Below, piece by piece: positions 14,019-15,708 of a DNA stretch of 15,708 bases (position 1 is the stretch's first letter; every line of letters begins with the position of its first letter). The notes under the pieces were generated by a model. It saw only the letters and a list, made by a program, of their open reading frames with translations, did not search any database and was not told the origin of the DNA. Source of the stretch: JANNHK01 sp034408875 (GTDB lineage Bacteria > Actinomycetota > Acidimicrobiia > IMCC26256 > PALSA-610); the NCBI GenBank assembly GCA_034408875.1, contig JAWXCJ010000195.1, positions 1 through 15,708 on the forward strand. Direction: 5' to 3'. A program made the translations under genes and the position numbers.

Positions 14019-15164
14019 CTACTGGCTGAAGACCGCCAGACTCGCGGTGAATCCATGAAGAAAGTTACGGCCACCGATCGGGCCGATCTCGCCCGCACAG
14101 AACGCACCGGCCAGCGGGATCGGCCCGAGGTTGCGTTCGATCAGACCCGTGTCGTGGTCCGGAGCCGTGAACATCTGGGTGCCGCGCCCGTTGCACGTGA
14201 ACAGGAGCGCGGCGGCGCCGTCGACCTTCTGGAGCAGGACGCGCAGATCCTCGTCGGCGGCGCCTGCGTCGCGGACGTGGAACTGCACCGTCTGGCCAAC
14301 CTGCACGGCGTCGCCGACCGCGATCGCGCCGTTGCGCTGGTCGGCGCCGAGCAGATTGCGCACGAGGAAATCGCCCCGTGCGAAATCGAGCTTGTGCTCG
14401 TCGACTACCAGCCCGACGTGCAGGCCGCTGCGCATCAGCTCGCGTTCGCTCTCGTCGGCCGCGACGACGAGTTCTTGGAGGCGCTCCATCGCCGAGACGC
14501 CGCCCAACTCGTAGATGTGATTCCGTTCCGCGCGCGTCACCGTGTAGGGAAGCCCGATCGGCCGACACCCCTGCGAGACGACCGGACGCACCGGGATCTC
14601 CTCCGACAGCATCACGGCCACCGCGCCGCTCGTCGTGATCTGCTCATTGCACACGAGCCGGTTCCCACCCGGGCCCGCCGCGGCGGACGCTATGCCGCCG
14701 ACGATCGTGAGCTCCGGGGCCCGCGCGTTGACGAGGCGCAGGAAGTCGGGCATCGGGAACGAATACGGGTCGGCGAGCATCAACAACGTGCCGGCCGACT
14801 CGACGTCGTCGGGCCAGCCGAGGATCGTCATGCCGTCGGGTGTGTCCAACGATTCGAGCGCGAGCGCCGAGACCCGGCCGTGCGTGAACGTTGCCGCGAA
14901 GATCGACAGGGCCGGTGCGCCCTCGATCTCGCGTCCTCCACCGGCGATCGAGACGGCCGTGCCGCCGACGAACACCGACGGCTCGAGCAGCTTGCGCAGC
15001 CCGCCGGCCATGTCTTCGAACGCGCCGACGTGGTGCGGCGACGCGAACGCGACCAGCAGGTCGGGTCGGTCCCCGTCGAAACGATCGAGGATTTCGCCCG
15101 CTACCTCGCCGACGGCCTCAACCGGTGTGGGGTGAAGTGACAGCGCGGCCGCATACCGGTTCAC
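14019..15164 (-). CDS. FIST-domain protein, putative small-ligand sensor
   Basis: This protein of about 381 residues carries a FIST N domain (roughly 35-195) and a FIST C domain (roughly 215-370); the C-terminal GAFCAGEIGPIGGRNFLHGF and the earlier VGGIASAA are typical of the family. FIST domains are thought to bind small ligands such as amino acids in signalling proteins. This one stands alone, with no kinase, GGDEF or receiver domain, no membrane segment and no signal peptide. I prefer the GTG at 15162-15164, because GGGAGGG ends 9 nt before it. The in-frame ATG three codons upstream (15171-15173) touches that sequence directly and would lack spacing. It sits 44 bp upstream of tkt and may be cotranscribed. 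Its ligand and role are unknown. Confidence 0.88.
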   Translation of the reverse strand: MNRYAAALSLHPTPVEAVGEVAGEILDRFDGDRPDLLVAFASPHHVGAFEDMAGGLRKLLEPSVFVGGTAVSIAGGGREIEGAPALSIFAATFTHGRVSALALESLDTPDGMTILGWPDDVESAGTLLMLADPYSFPMPDFLRLVNARAPELTIVGGIASAAAGPGGNRLVCNEQITTSGAVAVMLSEEIPVRPVVSQGCRPIGLPYTVTRAERNHIYELGGVSAMERLQELVVAADESERELMRSGLHVGLVVDEHKLDFARGDFLVRNLLGADQRNGAIAVGDAVQVGQTVQFHVRDAGAADEDLRVLLQKVDGAAALLFTCNGRGTQMFTAPDHDTGLIERNLGPIPLAGAFCAGEIGPIGGRNFLHGFTASLAVFSQ

Positions 15165-15173
15165 GAGATCCAT

Positions 15174-15180
15174 CCCTCCC
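15174..15180 (-). promoter_or_regulatory. Ribosome binding site that favours the GTG start of the FIST gene
   Basis: GGGAGGG on the minus strand is directly next to the ATG at 15171-15173 and 9 nt from the in-frame GTG at 15162-15164. Normal spacing favours the GTG. The alternative adds three residues (MDL) to the protein. Confidence 0.5.
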
Positions 15181-15226
15181 GGCTTCGGCCCGCGCGGGGC
15201 AGGGGTTGAGGGGCATCACGTCACAA

Positions 15227-15261
15227 GCTCCCGTCAGGGTACGCCCTGCTCCCGTCAGGGT
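15227..15261. repeat. 14-bp direct repeat, 21-bp period, spanning a stop codon
   Basis: GCTCCCGTCAGGGT occurs identically at 15227-15240 and 15248-15261. The right copy contains the stop codon of the small beta-rich protein gene. The left copy lies in the spacer, about 60 bp upstream of the FIST gene. The spacing of two helical turns would suit paired protein-binding sites, but a simple slippage duplication is equally possible. No clear promoter hexamers were found beside it. Confidence 0.65.
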
Positions 15262-15641
15262 GGCGGCAGCGCGGTGAGCGGAACAGTGACCGCCGAGCCG
15301 CTCTCCACGATCGTGCAGCGGGCCTCAATGGTTCCGGCCTCGGAAAAGTCGAGTTCGCCCCGGACCAGCCGGTAGCCGAATTTGCCGGGCTCGACGAAGA
15401 ACGACTGGGTACTGCGGCCGATTTCCTCACCGTCTTCACGCACGAACACGACCTCGAGCGTGCCGTTGCCCTCGCCCCCGGCCGGGGCCCGCACCAGGAC
15501 CACCAGATGCGGCGTGAGCTGGGTCGGGTACTCGGCTACGGCGGTCGAGAAGAACGCCCCGGTGATGTCGATACGGGTCGACGGCCCTTCCACCTGGCGG
15601 AAGTTGATGCTCTCGACGAACAGCGCCGCGACGATCTCCAT
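15255..15641 (-). CDS. Small soluble beta-rich protein of unknown function
   Basis: This 128-residue protein has no signal peptide and no membrane segment. Alternating hydrophobic strands suggest a beta-sandwich: MEIVAALFVESINF, then LTPHLVVLVRAPAG, then GTLEVVFVREDGEEIGRSTQ, and finally GTIEARCTIVESGSAVTVPL. From memory this layout (an N-terminal strand with an FxS turn, then an LVV strand, then an LEVVFVREDG hairpin) recalls small actinobacterial domain-of-unknown-function families such as DUF6941; I could not check this. The ATG at 15639-15641 is preferred, and a GTG four codons upstream is the alternative; neither has a clear ribosome binding site. It lies 90 bp upstream of the FIST start. 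A dispersed palindrome lies just upstream and may hold or separate its promoter. The function is not recognised. Confidence 0.75.
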   Translation of the reverse strand: MEIVAALFVESINFRQVEGPSTRIDITGAFFSTAVAEYPTQLTPHLVVLVRAPAGGEGNGTLEVVFVREDGEEIGRSTQSFFVEPGKFGYRLVRGELDFSEAGTIEARCTIVESGSAVTVPLTALPPP

Positions 15642-15667
15642 GGCGCGGGACACTACCCCCGGGGTTT

Positions 15668-15708
15668 TGGCGTCACAGGACGACCGAAACGGTCGCCGTA
15701 TGACGCAA
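15668..15708. repeat. Copy 2 of the dispersed palindrome, cut by the window end
   Basis: GCGTCA (15670-15675) pairs with TGACGC (15701-15706) around the inner stem CGACCG-AAA-CGGTCG (15681-15695). Reverse-complemented, it matches copy 1 at 36 of 39 positions, with 25 consecutive identical bases. The outer arms of copy 1 (AATTTCA) are not conserved on the side visible here. The other side lies beyond the window. It is upstream of the small beta-rich protein gene, in a spacer and not in coding sequence. Confidence 0.78.

Noticed and set aside
15242..15260. Small hairpin GCCCTG-loop-CAGGG as a terminator for the small beta-rich protein gene
   Set aside because: The stem is only 5-6 bp, has no U-tract, and arises mainly from the direct repeats. 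It is too weak to call.

Overview
This 15.7-kb window is dense, very GC-rich bacterial chromosome with many GTG starts, one TTG start and repeated 4-nt stop/start overlaps. FbiC (coenzyme F420 precursor synthesis) and the codon use point to Actinomycetota. An Acidimicrobiia-type lineage is my guess and is not proven by the sequence. No stretch over 300 bases lacks a gene. I see no tRNA, rRNA, CRISPR array, IS element or prophage gene.

Left region (9-9779, all minus strand). This looks like one long operon, transcribed right to left: 6-phosphogluconolactonase (pgl), FO synthase (fbiC), a 27-codon mini-ORF, a PfkB/adenosine-kinase-type kinase, a phosphohexomutase/pentomutase, deoxyribose-phosphate aldolase (deoC), a full-length aldehyde dehydrogenase, a truncated aldehyde dehydrogenase without its catalytic half, and a HAD phosphatase. 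Most genes overlap by 4-8 nt or lie within 75 nt of each other. The middle genes make a plausible route from pentose 1-phosphate to deoxyribose 5-phosphate to glyceraldehyde 3-phosphate plus acetaldehyde, and then to acetate. pgl next to fbiC suggests a link to F420-dependent glucose-6-phosphate oxidation, whose product is the lactone that Pgl opens.

Centre (9786-10841, plus strand). A single divergent gene starts 6 bp from the pgl start. It encodes a class I SAM-dependent methyltransferase fused to a Mug/TDG-type mismatch uracil-DNA glycosylase. A 51-bp palindrome begins at its stop codon and separates it from the convergent transaldolase gene.

Right region (10901-15641, minus strand). Transaldolase and transketolase form a GTGA-overlapped pair of the non-oxidative pentose phosphate pathway. 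Upstream of tkt are a FIST-domain sensory protein and a small beta-rich protein of unknown function. The last 40 bases of the window carry a second copy, in inverse orientation, of the palindrome found at 10839-10889, which suggests a dispersed intergenic repeat family.

The least ordinary points are this dispersed palindrome, the mini-ORF that repeats the N-terminus of the downstream kinase, the methyltransferase-glycosylase fusion, and the split ALDH16-like pair.
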